64,000 bases of DNA from Candidatus Mycobacterium wuenschmannii (GCF_030252325.1 NZ_CP126981.1:1178001-1242000); one strand, 5' to 3'. Shown: positions 36,625 through 45,470, counted from the stretch's first letter. The notes: generated from the letters alone by a model not told the origin. Program-made: numbers and translations.

Positions 36625-37677
36625 TCAAGCCGCTGCCGGTTGGCAGGGCTTAGTTCGGTGTTGCTGGTCGGTGTGGAGGTGGCTGAAAACGACGCGGGCC
36701 AGGCGGCGTTTGAGGCAACGCAGGGCTTCGGAGTTGGAGTCGCCTATAGCAAGGCGGTGTCGGTAGTAAGTGCGGCCCAAGCCCTCGAGGCGGATCTGAG
36801 TGACGGCTATGCGATGCAGGGCGGCGTTGAGTTGCCGGTTGCCCGAACGGGTCATCCGAACCCGCCCCGCGGTATTGCCCGACCACACCGGAATGGGCGC
36901 CACCCCGGAATGGCGGGCGAAGGCGGCCTCACTTTTGAAACGAGTTACCCCGGCTGTTTCACCGACCAGCTTGGCCGCGGTCAATTCCCCGCACCCGGGC
37001 ATCGCCAGCAGCGCAGGCGCAACCGCGCGTACTCGCGAACCGATCCGGTTAGCCAGTGCCTCGATTGCTTCGGTCAGCCGGGTAATGTCGGCGAGCTCAT
37101 CGCGGGCCAACTCGGCAACCAGACCGGGCACCGTCACCAACCAAGCGCCCAACAGCACGCGATGTTTGGAGCGGTCCAACGAAGCCGGAACCGGGGCACG
37201 CTCGGGATCGAGTTCGTGAACCCGCCAGCGCAACCGGTTGATCATCGCAGTCCGTTGTGCCACAAGGACTTCCCGGCGATCCACCAACAGCTTCAACTCG
37301 CGCGACACCTCATCGTGAGATGCGACAGGTAGGTCGGGTTCGCGAAGAAACGCCCGCGCAACCGCCAGCGCATCAATCGGGTCAGACTTACCACGAGTAC
37401 GCGCTGAGGCCCGGGCTTGAGCCATCAACTTCGGCGGTACCCGCACCACCTGCTGGCCAGCGGTGAGCAGATCCCGTTCCAACCGCGCCGACAAATGCCG
37501 ACAATCCTCGATCGCCCACACCACCTTGGTGCCAAAGCGCTCGCGGACCCACATCACTGCCTCGGCATGACCGGCGGTGACAGCCCTAACAGTCTTCTCG
37601 CCAAGCTTGCGCCCCACCTCATCGACGGCGACGAACGTGTGCGTGTGCTTGTGTACGTCGGCTCCAACAACAACCAT
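36625..37677 (-). CDS. IS110-family DEDD transposase (recombinase)
   Basis: 350 residues. The RuvC-like DEDD catalytic domain is present: D7 in VGADVHKHTHTFVAVD, E57 in VVWAIEDC, and D99/D102 in RGKSDPIDALAVARAF. The C-terminal transposase_20 domain has LLAMPGCGELTAAKLVGE and the serine-containing FARHSGVAPIPVWSGN. IS110 recombinases integrate without staggered target duplications and are guided by a non-coding bridge RNA from the element's own end. Start ATG at 37677 with GGAGG eight bases upstream. Length is full, so the element may be active. Confidence 0.93.
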   Translation of the reverse strand: MVVVGADVHKHTHTFVAVDEVGRKLGEKTVRAVTAGHAEAVMWVRERFGTKVVWAIEDCRHLSARLERDLLTAGQQVVRVPPKLMAQARASARTRGKSDPIDALAVARAFLREPDLPVASHDEVSRELKLLVDRREVLVAQRTAMINRLRWRVHELDPERAPVPASLDRSKHRVLLGAWLVTVPGLVAELARDELADITRLTEAIEALANRIGSRVRAVAPALLAMPGCGELTAAKLVGETAGVTRFKSEAAFARHSGVAPIPVWSGNTAGRVRMTRSGNRQLNAALHRIAVTQIRLEGLGRTYYRHRLAIGDSNSEALRCLKRRLARVVFSHLHTDQQHRTKPCQPAAA

Positions 37678-37912
37678 GGTGATTGCCTCCATTCACTGTG
37701 AGGTGACGGTTGGGCCGGTCGGCGGACACATCTCAGTGGGGGCGGTGCCACGCTCCTATCAAGTCACGCCGGCCGGTCCTTCACACCCGGCGTCGACAAA
37801 ACGCATGAACGCCAACCCAAAGGCGGCAGGCAGGCTATGAGCCAGACACCGGGTGATCAGGATCCAACCACCGCAACCTCCTGCGGCACCTCACCCTGAC
37901 ACTGACGTGAGG
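37678..37912 (-). ncRNA. Candidate bridge RNA of the IS110 element
   Basis: A 235-bp non-coding end upstream of the recombinase, on the same strand. Two stem-loops are visible: 37789-37813 (5-bp stem, 15-base loop) and 37741-37770 (7-bp stem with a one-base bulge). Each loop contains a short sequence shared with the insertion site: CATGCGTTT (complement 37799-37807) also occurs in the right flank (36608-36616); GATAGGAG (37753-37760) spans the rejoined target. The IS110/IS621 mechanism is known to use two such guide loops. Expression and exact ends are unproven. Confidence 0.45.
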
Positions 37913-37922
37913 CTATCCGACA

Positions 37923-40250
37923 TCAGGCGGCAGCGGTCACCTCTTGCGATGCCGGCTCCAGCGCCTGCGCGACGATCTCGGCCACGTCGGTCATCGGCCT
38001 GACGTCCAACGCCTCGAGCACCTCGGCGGGCACGTCATCCAAGTCGGGCTCGTTGCGCTGCGGGATGAATACCGTCGTCAGCCCGGCCCGCTGCGCCGCC
38101 AGCAGTTTTTGCTTGACGCCACCGATCGGCAGCACCCGGCCGTTCAGCGTGACCTCGCCGGTCATGCCGACGTCGGCTCGCACCTGCCGGCCGGTCGCCA
38201 TCGACACCAACGCGGTGATCATCGTGACACCCGCCGACGGGCCGTCCTTCGGGACCGCGCCCGCGGGCACGTGCACGTGGATCCTCCGATTCAGCGACTC
38301 CGGGTCGACGCCCAATTCCTGTGCGTGCGAACGCACGTAGGACAGGGCGATCTGCGCCGACTCCTTCATCACGTCACCCAGCTGACCGGTCAACTGCAGA
38401 CCCGGCTCACCGTCATTCGCGCCGGCCTCGATGTAGAGGACGTCACCGCCCAGGCCGGTCACCGCCAACCCGGTCGCGACGCCCGGCACGGCCGTGCGCT
38501 CCGCCGACTCCGGGGTGAACCGCGGACGGCCCAGGTAGTCCACCAGGTCCGGCTCGTCCAGGACAATCGGGTCCTCCGGCCCGCTTTCGGCGATCTTCGT
38601 GGTCACCTTGCGCAGCGCCTTCGCCAGCAGCCGCTCGAACTGCCGCATGCCCGGCTCGCGGGTGTAGTCCGCGGCGATCTTGCGCAGCGCATCCTCGGTC
38701 ACGCTGACCTCGTCGTCGGTCAGCCCGGCGCGGTCGCGCTGGCGGGGCAACAGGAAGTCGCGCGCGATGGCGACCTTGTCGTCCTCGGTGTAGCCGTCGA
38801 TCTGGACCAGCTCCATCCGGTCCAGCAGCGCCGACGGGATGTTCTCGATCACGTTGGCGGTCGCCAAGAACACCACGTCGGACAGGTCCAGATCCAGGTC
38901 CAGGTAGTGGTCGCGGAAGGTGTGATTCTGCGCCGGGTCGAGGACCTCCAGCAGCGCCGCACTCGGGTCGCCACGGAAGTCCGTGCCGACCTTGTCGATC
39001 TCGTCAAGCAGCACAACGGGATTCATCGACTCGGCCTCGCCGATGGCGCGCACGATCCGGCCGGGTAGCGCACCGACGTAGGTACGACGGTGTCCGCGGA
39101 TCTCGGCCTCGTCGCGCACACCACCGAGGGCGACGCGGACGAACTTGCGACCCAGGGCGCGGGCGACGCTCTCACCCAGCGACGTCTTGCCGACACCGGG
39201 AGGGCCGGCCAGCACCATCACGGCGCCGGAGCCACGTCCGCCGACGACCTGCAGGCCGCGCTGGGCGCGACGGGCTCGCACCGCCAGGTATTCGACGATG
39301 CGGTCCTTGACGTCATCCAGACCGTGGTGGTCGGCGTCGAGGATTTCGCGCGCCGCCTTCAGGTCGGTCGAGTCCTCGGTGCGGGTGTTCCACGGCAGGT
39401 CGAGCACGGTGTCCAACCAGGTGCGGATCCAGCCACCCTCCGGACTCTGGTCGCTGGAGCGTTCCAGCTTGCCGACCTCGCGCAGCGCCGCCTCGCGGAC
39501 CTTGTCCGGCAGGTCGGCCGCCTCGACGCGGGCACGATAATCGTCAGACCCTTCCGGCTCGCCCTCGCCCAGCTCCTTGCGAATCGCGTTCAGCTGCTGG
39601 CGGAGCAGGAACTCCTTCTGCTGCTTCTCCATGCCCTCGCGGACGTCGTCGGCGATCTTGTCGTTGACCTCGACCTCGGCCAGGTGCTCGCCGGTCCAGT
39701 CGATCAGCAGATGAAGGCGACGGCCCACATCTTCGGTCTCCAACAGCTGACGCTTTTGCACGTCGGTCAGGTACGACGCATAGCCGGCCATGTCGGCCAG
39801 CGCCGACGGGTCGGTCAGCTTGTTCACCACGTCGACGAGCTCCCACGCCTCCCGGCGCTGCAGCATCGCCAGCAGGAGTTTCTTGTATTCACCTGCGAGC
39901 GTGCGGGTTTCGTCGGTGGGTTCGTGGTCGGCGACCTCTTCCACCTCTACCCACAGCGCGGCACCCGGGCCGCTGGCGCCGACGCCGATGTGGGCGCGAC
40001 GTTCACCGCGCACGACCGCCGCGGTGCCACCACCGGGGATCCGGCCGACCTGAACGATCGTCGCGAGCACACCATAGGACGGGTAGCGGTCGTCTAGTCG
40101 GGGAGCGATCAGCAACGTGCCGGATTCGGTGGCACGTGCGGCGTCGACGGCGGCACGGGCCGCGTCATCCAGAGCGATCGGCACAACCATCCCGGGCAGG
40201 ACCACCGGGTCACTGACGAACAACACCGGCACTGATGTGGCTTCAGCCAT
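37923..40250 (-). CDS. lon: ATP-dependent protease Lon
   Basis: 775 residues. The N-terminal LON substrate domain (1-200) is followed by the AAA+ domain: Walker A GPPGVGKT at 349-356, Walker B VVLLDEIDK near 415. The protease domain has the Ser-Lys dyad S672 (KDGPSAGVTM) and K713 (GGVKQK). It degrades misfolded and short-lived regulators in the cytosol. Start ATG at 40250 with TGGAGG five bases upstream; an upstream in-frame ATG would include the operator and is rejected. Fast- and many slow-growing mycobacteria carry lon but M. tuberculosis does not. An HspR-like box lies just upstream. The IS110 element sits 10 bases past its stop. Confidence 0.96.
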   Translation of the reverse strand: MAEATSVPVLFVSDPVVLPGMVVPIALDDAARAAVDAARATESGTLLIAPRLDDRYPSYGVLATIVQVGRIPGGGTAAVVRGERRAHIGVGASGPGAALWVEVEEVADHEPTDETRTLAGEYKKLLLAMLQRREAWELVDVVNKLTDPSALADMAGYASYLTDVQKRQLLETEDVGRRLHLLIDWTGEHLAEVEVNDKIADDVREGMEKQQKEFLLRQQLNAIRKELGEGEPEGSDDYRARVEAADLPDKVREAALREVGKLERSSDQSPEGGWIRTWLDTVLDLPWNTRTEDSTDLKAAREILDADHHGLDDVKDRIVEYLAVRARRAQRGLQVVGGRGSGAVMVLAGPPGVGKTSLGESVARALGRKFVRVALGGVRDEAEIRGHRRTYVGALPGRIVRAIGEAESMNPVVLLDEIDKVGTDFRGDPSAALLEVLDPAQNHTFRDHYLDLDLDLSDVVFLATANVIENIPSALLDRMELVQIDGYTEDDKVAIARDFLLPRQRDRAGLTDDEVSVTEDALRKIAADYTREPGMRQFERLLAKALRKVTTKIAESGPEDPIVLDEPDLVDYLGRPRFTPESAERTAVPGVATGLAVTGLGGDVLYIEAGANDGEPGLQLTGQLGDVMKESAQIALSYVRSHAQELGVDPESLNRRIHVHVPAGAVPKDGPSAGVTMITALVSMATGRQVRADVGMTGEVTLNGRVLPIGGVKQKLLAAQRAGLTTVFIPQRNEPDLDDVPAEVLEALDVRPMTDVAEIVAQALEPASQEVTAAA

Positions 40251-40263
40251 TATTCCTCCAAAG

Positions 40264-40282
40264 TTAAGCCTGATGCGCTCAA
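40264..40282. promoter_or_regulatory. HAIR-like (HspR) operator at lon
   Basis: TTAAGC-7-GCTCAA on the + strand (GCTT/TTGAG on the lon strand) matches 9 of 12 positions of the HspR element TTGAGT-N7-ACTCAA with the exact 7-bp spacing. It ends close to the lon ribosome site. Streptomyces lon is known to be under HspR. A second perfect palindrome, TGGACC-G-GGTCCA, follows at 40285-40297. Confidence 0.55.
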
Positions 40283-40299
40283 CCTGGACCGGGTCCAAT

Positions 40300-41079
40300 T
40301 CATTCCCGGGCGGTGTCGGCGACCATGCCGCGATGCATCACCCGGTCTCCGTCGACGCCGCTGTGATCGGCACGGTGCAGCACGCACCGGTTGTCCCAGA
40401 TGACGACATCCCCGGGCGCCCACGCGTGCCGGTAGACATTGTCGTCCCGGGTGGAATGCGTGAAGAGGAACGCGATGACACCGGCGGCTCGCTCCGCGGA
40501 CATGTCGCTGACCTCCGCGCACCGCGCGGGCGAGCTGAGGTAGACGAACGTGCGCCCCGAGATGGGATGGATGCGGAAGATCGGATGAACCGCCGACTTT
40601 TCCTGGTCCGGCCCCAATCGCAGCCCGGTCACCACATGCGTGATGGTCCGCCCGTCGAGTTCCTGACGAACACGCAAGGGAAGTGACTCGAAGGCGGCGT
40701 ACTGGTTAGTGAACAGCGTCTGTCCGCCGCGCCTCGGAACGGTGTGTGCCCGTAACGCGGTGTACGCCGGGGGCTTTCGCACGTAGCTGGTGTCGGTGTG
40801 GAATGTCGACCGCGGCGGGGTGGTCCTGCCGACATTGCTGACGACGTTCAGGGCCGGGAAGCCCGGGACCGGTGTTTCGCCCGCCGTGAACATGGTCGGG
40901 CCGAAACTGCGCAGGAATCGCAGAAATTCGTCGTTGCCGACGTGCTGGCCGGGAAGGACGAGAACGCCGTGTTCGGCGAGCAGTCGTCGCAGCGTGGCGA
41001 CCACGGCCAAGTCGAGCGTGTCGACCCGGAGGCCTGTCAGCCGGGCACCGACCGGTGTCATCGGGGTGATGTCAAGCAC
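40300..41079 (-). CDS. TauD/TfdA-type Fe(II)/2-oxoglutarate dioxygenase in the MAA cluster
   Basis: 259 residues. Fe-binding HxD in STFHTDTSY at about 116 and the distal histidine in WDNRCVLHRAD near 238, with R further on (DRVMHRGMV) for 2-oxoglutarate. The opening LDITPMTPVGARLTGLRVDTL is the usual TauD start, so I prefer GTG at 41079; an ATG at 41061 overlaps the mysD-like stop as ATGA and is also possible. It overlaps the MysD-like gene, so it belongs to the operon. In cyanobacteria, a different Fe/2OG oxygenase (MysH) converts disubstituted MAAs to palythines. A similar late oxidation is inferred here. Confidence 0.85.
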   Translation of the reverse strand: MLDITPMTPVGARLTGLRVDTLDLAVVATLRRLLAEHGVLVLPGQHVGNDEFLRFLRSFGPTMFTAGETPVPGFPALNVVSNVGRTTPPRSTFHTDTSYVRKPPAYTALRAHTVPRRGGQTLFTNQYAAFESLPLRVRQELDGRTITHVVTGLRLGPDQEKSAVHPIFRIHPISGRTFVYLSSPARCAEVSDMSAERAAGVIAFLFTHSTRDDNVYRHAWAPGDVVIWDNRCVLHRADHSGVDGDRVMHRGMVADTARE

Positions 41080-42092
41080 CGCGCCCCTTCGCGTTTCAGC
41101 TCGGCGAGCCCGATATCGAGCAGTTGCCGAACGCCGATACCGCGAGCCGCTGCCATCACGGCAAGCACGCTGCTCGGTGAGTACGAGCAGTAAAGTCCGG
41201 CTTCTAAGAACCAGGGTTCGCCATCGGGGTCGATGCGAAAGTCGAACAGGCTGTAGTGCCGGCAGCCCAGCGCGCCGTGACAGCGCCGCGCAACCTCCCA
41301 GACCCGGCGCGTGATGTCGTCGTACTCGGGAACGATCCATGCTCGCGTCTCGTCCTTGGCGACCAGATAGAGGTCGCCGTCTGCGGTGCGGGCCAGTTTG
41401 TCCGTCCGGGTTCGGATGGGTTTGTGGTGGGTGTCCACCGCGTACTCTTCGAGCGGCAAGCAGATCAGTTCACCGTTGCGAACAATGATGCCGCAGCGCA
41501 CTTCTCGACCGAGCTCGACGTAAGCCTCGACAAGAACCGCGTTGCCGTGACGAAGCGCCCGCGCCGCCGCGGCGTCGTATTCGCCCGCGTCACGAGCGAG
41601 AGACACCCCGACGGAGTTGTCGGCGCATACCGGCTTGACCACCACGGGATAGGGCAGTGCGGGGCGCTCACCGCGACCGAGCACCTCGGCTTCGGGTACC
41701 GCGACTCCGGCGGCCGCCACGCTGCATCGCGTCATGAATTTGTCTGCGGCGACGGCCATTACGTCGGCCGAGTTGCCGAGGTACGGGATCCCGATCTTGT
41801 CGAACAGGGCCCGATAGGTGGTCATGCCGGGGAGACAGAACATCTGCGGGATCACCGCGTCCGTCTCGAGCGTGCGTATGTGACCTAGCGCACCCGCGAG
41901 GCTCATGGCATCAGCCTTCGCGATGGCTTCCCCGCTCAACGACGTTGGAAAGCGCCATGATCCGTCGGGCGAGACGTAAGCAATGTGCGAGACGTGGCCG
42001 CCCAGGGCGTCCAGACACGCGCCGGCGTACAGGCGGGACAGATCGGCATGGAAACCATCGACGGCCGAGCCGACGAGGTGCAGTAGCCGCAT
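41058..42092 (-). CDS. mysD: MysD-like D-Ala-D-Ala ligase-family ATP-grasp enzyme
   Basis: 344 residues. Matches cyanobacterial MysD in almost every landmark I recall: RLLHLVGSAVDGFHADLSRLYA, WRFPTSLSGEAIAKADAMSL, VIPQMFCLPGMTTYRALFDKIGIPYLGN, VKPVCADNSVGVSLARDAGEY, EVRCGIIVRNGELICLPLEEY and HYSLFDFRIDPDGEPWFLEAGLYCSYSPSSV. MysD adds a second amino acid (Ser, Thr or other) to mycosporine-glycine to form an imino-MAA such as shinorine. The ATP-grasp lysine, glutamate and metal-binding residues are retained. It starts one base after the MysC-like stop and runs into the dioxygenase gene, so it is tightly translated with them. Confidence 0.92.
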   Translation of the reverse strand: MRLLHLVGSAVDGFHADLSRLYAGACLDALGGHVSHIAYVSPDGSWRFPTSLSGEAIAKADAMSLAGALGHIRTLETDAVIPQMFCLPGMTTYRALFDKIGIPYLGNSADVMAVAADKFMTRCSVAAAGVAVPEAEVLGRGERPALPYPVVVKPVCADNSVGVSLARDAGEYDAAAARALRHGNAVLVEAYVELGREVRCGIIVRNGELICLPLEEYAVDTHHKPIRTRTDKLARTADGDLYLVAKDETRAWIVPEYDDITRRVWEVARRCHGALGCRHYSLFDFRIDPDGEPWFLEAGLYCSYSPSSVLAVMAAARGIGVRQLLDIGLAELKREGARCLTSPR

Positions 42093-42093
42093 G

Positions 42094-43470
42094 TCAATCG
42101 CCGCCGGGTTCGACCAGCTTGCCGATGTTGAAGTCGATCTTCACCCAGCCCCTGCGACGCCGCAGATTGTCAATCAGCAGCATCGGAATCTGCAGGTGGT
42201 GAACCATGAAGTAGGGCAGTGGATCCCACCACGCGAAGATCGCGTCTTTGCCGCGCAGGATGCTCCTCAACGTGGCCCAGCGTCCTCGCCGGGTGAGCAG
42301 ACGCCATGCTTCGTGGTAGATCCAATACGTCGGGCGGGCCCCAGCGAGCGGTGTGATGGTCGGTCGCCCCCGCTCGAGATATGCCGCCGCCAGCCCCGGG
42401 TGGTTATGGAAGGTGGTGATGGCCGAATGCGTGCGGGGGTTGCATTCAATCGCGTACGCCTCTCCGTCGGCGGCTTCGATGAAGTCGAATGAGAACTGCC
42501 CCGTGACGCCGAGGCCACTCACGAATCGCTCGACCCAGGAACGAATCTCGGGACGATCGACCATCGCATAGTTGAGTTGGGACGCCGAGGACTCACTGCA
42601 GACGTGGACCTGCAGGCTTCCCTCGATCGCGGTGCCGTGGGTGCAGTACTCGCGACCCGCGATGAACTCCTGCAGGATCCACGGGTCTTCCGCGGAAATC
42701 GGCAGCCAGCGCGCCAGCGCAACGTTGAGCTGTGGTGTTTGCCTCGACAGCCGGGGGAGATCCAGGCGGCCGACCGGGCTGTAGGCGATTCGCTTGAGGA
42801 CGTAGCTGCGTCCTTCGAGGAATTCGAAATTCAGAATCTGCTGCGGGTCGGTGACTCGTATCCAGCTCGGTACTCGAAGACCCAGCGCGACAGCTACTTT
42901 GGAGAACTCCGCCTTATCGTCGAGCATCCGCACGGTGTCCTCGGCGCCGTGCATCACCTCGCAGAGGCCGTCCAGGAAGTAGTGGGCACGCGCGTCGGGA
43001 ACGCTTGCCGCCGGGCTGGAGACCGGAATCACCGTGTCCACGGCCTCGTAGCGGACGATGTCGAACAGCACCGAGTCGTAGGACGCGCCGCCGGGCTCGG
43101 GAATGCAGTAAAAGGCATCCACCGCTTTGGAGAACCGGTGTCCGGTGAATCGGTATTTCGCGGTGTCGGCCAGGATCACCCGATGCCCGGCGCGGTGAAA
43201 CGAGCGGGCCAGTTGCAGCGCCTTCGTCATCTTGCCCCCGGTGATCAACACCGTTCGGCGTGACGTGCCGGCCTGTTCCGCAGCCGGCGGTCGCGCGCGT
43301 CCGAGCAGTGCGAGGGCGACGATCACGGCATCGACCGGCAGCGTGACCAGCAGTCCGGCAAGCGTGAGCAGCGTACGGACCGTGTTGGCACCCGGCGCGG
43401 ACCGCGACCCGTTCACTGGTGCGCCCGGCGGCGACTTGCCCGTATTGCGCAGCGGCACAACGTCATGCAT
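42094..43470 (-). CDS. mysC: MysC-like ATP-grasp ligase (4-deoxygadusol to mycosporine-glycine)
   Basis: 458 residues, the same length as cyanobacterial Ava_3856. An N-terminal membrane segment ([26 protein letters not shown], about 32-57) is followed by [72 protein letters not shown] and the near-identical end [17 protein letters not shown]. It attaches glycine to the ketone of 4-deoxygadusol through a phosphoryl intermediate. Start ATG at 43470 overlaps the MysA stop by eight bases, with no room for a methyltransferase between them. The family match is very strong; what substrate arrives without MysB is open. Confidence 0.93.
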   Translation of the reverse strand: MHDVVPLRNTGKSPPGAPVNGSRSAPGANTVRTLLTLAGLLVTLPVDAVIVALALLGRARPPAAEQAGTSRRTVLITGGKMTKALQLARSFHRAGHRVILADTAKYRFTGHRFSKAVDAFYCIPEPGGASYDSVLFDIVRYEAVDTVIPVSSPAASVPDARAHYFLDGLCEVMHGAEDTVRMLDDKAEFSKVAVALGLRVPSWIRVTDPQQILNFEFLEGRSYVLKRIAYSPVGRLDLPRLSRQTPQLNVALARWLPISAEDPWILQEFIAGREYCTHGTAIEGSLQVHVCSESSASQLNYAMVDRPEIRSWVERFVSGLGVTGQFSFDFIEAADGEAYAIECNPRTHSAITTFHNHPGLAAAYLERGRPTITPLAGARPTYWIYHEAWRLLTRRGRWATLRSILRGKDAIFAWWDPLPYFMVHHLQIPMLLIDNLRRRRGWVKIDFNIGKLVEPGGD

Positions 43471-44689
43471 GCGCGGCGCCGTATCTTGCCGAAGTGAACA
43501 TGTCGATCCCGTCGCCGGCACGCGGATAGTCCTCACACAGCTTCCGATGCAGCACAAGGGTTTCGGCGAGTTCGTCGACGGTCACGTCATTGAGGAACAG
43601 GCATCGGCCGATCGGCGCTGGGACAGCCGCGCGCAGTGTGCCGTCGCGGGTTTTCAGGATCGCTTCTGTCGCGGCGGCGAGCAGTTCGGGCGTCAGGTGC
43701 TCGCTGTCGAGTGCCAGCCCCAGATCGCTCATCAGTCCGAAGACCCGGTCGCGCTCGTCGACCGAGATGTGGCCGCGCTGTTCGGCGAGCGTCGTCGACA
43801 AGGCCATGTCGATGTTGATCGCATGCCCGTGGAAGAACGGCTCCGAGGGCGCAAGTTCCAGCGTGGGACTCCAGGTGTGCCCGAAGGCGATTACCCGGTC
43901 GAGGTCGATTTCGTGCAGGTTGGGCGCCTCCAACTCCAGCATGGTGGCGATGGCCTGATGAGTGAGACGTTCCCCCGCAGAACGTAACTCGGGTGTCCCG
44001 TCCAGATACCCGAACCGGGTGTGCAGTAATTCCACGCCGTGACGTTCGAGAAGCCCGAAGATCTCGGTGTTGCCGACGACCGAGATCTTGATCAGCTCGG
44101 CCATTCCATTGCGAACCTGATCTTCCGGCAGGGTTTTCAGGAAGGAGAAGTCGAGCAGCACCTTCTGCGACGCGTGGTAGGCACCGAGCCTGTTCTTGTG
44201 CTTACCGTGGTTGACGGCGACTTTGATCGACACGCTGGCATCGATGAGGCCGATCAGCGTGGTGGGGATGCGGATGTAGGGGGTGTTGCGCCGATAGCTC
44301 GCACACGCAAAGCCCGCGACATCGGTGGTCAGCCCGCCGCCCACGACCAGCACCGGTTCGGTGCGTACCAGTCCGAAATCGTTGAACTGGCTGACTATCT
44401 GCTCGAACGTCTCCAGCGACTTGGCGGTCTCGCGAATCTGCACCGGCATTACGGTCAGTGCGATCCCGTGGTGATCGAAGTAGGAGCGGATCTGGTCGCC
44501 GTAGAGGCCGTACACGGTCTCGTCGATGACCATCATGACTCGGCCGTAGGAACGATAAGTGTCTGCCAATTCGAGGTTTTCACGTTCGAAAACACCATCG
44601 ACGTACACCAGGTCGTATTCGATCTTCTCGTAGCCCTCCACGTGAAAGGCTCTGGGGCTGTTGATGACTCGCGCTTGTAGATCACTCAT
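43463..44689 (-). CDS. mysA: MysA-like 3-dehydroquinate-synthase-family cyclase (DDGS type)
   Basis: 408 residues. NAD site [45 protein letters not shown] near 120-165, and metal-binding [25 protein letters not shown] and [13 protein letters not shown], as in sugar-phosphate cyclases. The opening [22 protein letters not shown] is nearly the one of Ava_3858, which makes desmethyl-4-deoxygadusol from sedoheptulose 7-phosphate. Its closest relative, 2-epi-5-epi-valiolone synthase, cannot be excluded without residue-by-residue comparison. ATG at 44689 with GAGGAG six bases upstream. First enzyme of the MAA path. Confidence 0.92.
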   Translation of the reverse strand: MSDLQARVINSPRAFHVEGYEKIEYDLVYVDGVFERENLELADTYRSYGRVMMVIDETVYGLYGDQIRSYFDHHGIALTVMPVQIRETAKSLETFEQIVSQFNDFGLVRTEPVLVVGGGLTTDVAGFACASYRRNTPYIRIPTTLIGLIDASVSIKVAVNHGKHKNRLGAYHASQKVLLDFSFLKTLPEDQVRNGMAELIKISVVGNTEIFGLLERHGVELLHTRFGYLDGTPELRSAGERLTHQAIATMLELEAPNLHEIDLDRVIAFGHTWSPTLELAPSEPFFHGHAINIDMALSTTLAEQRGHISVDERDRVFGLMSDLGLALDSEHLTPELLAAATEAILKTRDGTLRAAVPAPIGRCLFLNDVTVDELAETLVLHRKLCEDYPRAGDGIDMFTSARYGAAHA

Positions 44690-44734
44690 GACGATCTCCT
44701 CACTGCCGTTGGGGGGTCGGGCGGGCGCTCATGC

Positions 44735-45397
44735 TCACGCAACGAGCCCGACGATGTGACCGGCGTCGAGGGAGTCGACGATCTCGGCCGCCTCGCCGAA
44801 GTCGCCCTCCGCGGTGTTCTCGTTAGGAAACGCAATGCATTTCACGCCGGCCGCGGACGCCGAGGCGACGCCGCCGACGTTGTCTTCGATCGCGATGACG
44901 GAGCCCGAGTCCTCGCCGAGCTGCTGGAGCGCGTGCGAATAGACGGCTCCGTCGGGTTTCGGGCTGACGACGGCGTCCCGGTCGACAATCAGGTCGAAAG
45001 TGCCGGCTTCGATGTCGGGGCTGAGCGTCTCCAAGAGCGCGGAGATGTTCTCGGGCGACGTCGTCGTGACAAATCCCAGCTTCACGTTGTGGCGCTTGGC
45101 CTCCTGAATCGTCGCGACGACGCCCGGTCGAGCCGTCAGGCCGGCCGTGGCCAGCAATTCCTGGAAGATCTGCGACTTGGTCGCGTGCACTGCATCGGGG
45201 TCGACGTCGTCGCCGTGCGACGCGGCATAGTCGGCGATCCGCTGTGCGCCGCCGTTCGAGTCGAGCATCGCGATGTAGTCCGGCTGCGACCACTGCCAGT
45301 CGAGACCGTGCGATTCGAACGACTCGTTGAATGCACGGCGCTGCAGTTCGGATGTGTCGGCGAGGGTACTGATCGAACCAAAAAGGATGGCAGACAT
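44735..45397 (-). CDS. HAD-fold protein with altered motif I, first gene of the MAA operon
   Basis: 220 residues. CbbY-like HAD overall, with a helical cap (ELQRRAFNESFESHGLDWQW; MLDSNGGAQRIADYA) and motif III K near VSPKPDGAVYSHALQQLG, then EDNVGGVASASAAGVKCI. Motif I reads LFGSISTLADT instead of DxDxT, so both the nucleophile and the acid/base aspartate are missing. I recall similar FGSIGT proteins in other bacteria, so this is a sub-family rather than a local mutation. The role could be ligand binding, regulation or a non-phosphatase reaction. ATG at 45397 follows AAGGAATCCC. Confidence 0.75.
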   Translation of the reverse strand: MSAILFGSISTLADTSELQRRAFNESFESHGLDWQWSQPDYIAMLDSNGGAQRIADYAASHGDDVDPDAVHATKSQIFQELLATAGLTARPGVVATIQEAKRHNVKLGFVTTTSPENISALLETLSPDIEAGTFDLIVDRDAVVSPKPDGAVYSHALQQLGEDSGSVIAIEDNVGGVASASAAGVKCIAFPNENTAEGDFGEAAEIVDSLDAGHIVGLVA

Positions 45398-45470
45398 GGG
45401 ATTCCTTGTCGTGGAACGGATAAGCGGTTCGGGTCAGCAAACTGGCCGACCCGTACGGTAACCGTTTCCC

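Larger units (their letters stand above)
36620..37912 (-). mobile_element. IS110-family insertion sequence, about 1.29 kb
   Basis: One transposase gene with a long non-coding end (about 235 bp) on its upstream side and almost none downstream, as in the IS110 group. Both boundaries carry the tetranucleotide CTAT (36620-36623 and 37913-37916), a plausible core repeat. If one copy is removed, the flanks rejoin into a lon-to-ddn spacer of about 20 bp with an intact ribosome site, which argues that the ends are right. No inverted repeats are expected for this family. Boundaries are inferred to within a few bases. Confidence 0.7.

Noticed and set aside
36621..36635. TTGACA at the IS110 right end as an outward -35 for the Ddn gene
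   Set aside because: The Ddn ATG lies only about 16 bases beyond; there is no room for a -10 and a transcript start.
36625..37677. IS900/IS1110 identity for the IS110 element
   Set aside because: Family is clear, but the transposase is 350 residues and I cannot match it to a named element without a search.
37832..37839. AGGCTATG in the IS110 end as a donor-guide match
   Set aside because: Kept only as supporting evidence; the sequence also forms half of a small local hairpin (GGCT/AGCC), so the match may be structural chance.
44735..45397. Ordinary CbbY-type phosphoglycolate or sugar phosphatase
   Set aside because: The DxDxT motif is absent (FGSIST), so normal HAD phosphatase chemistry is not supported.
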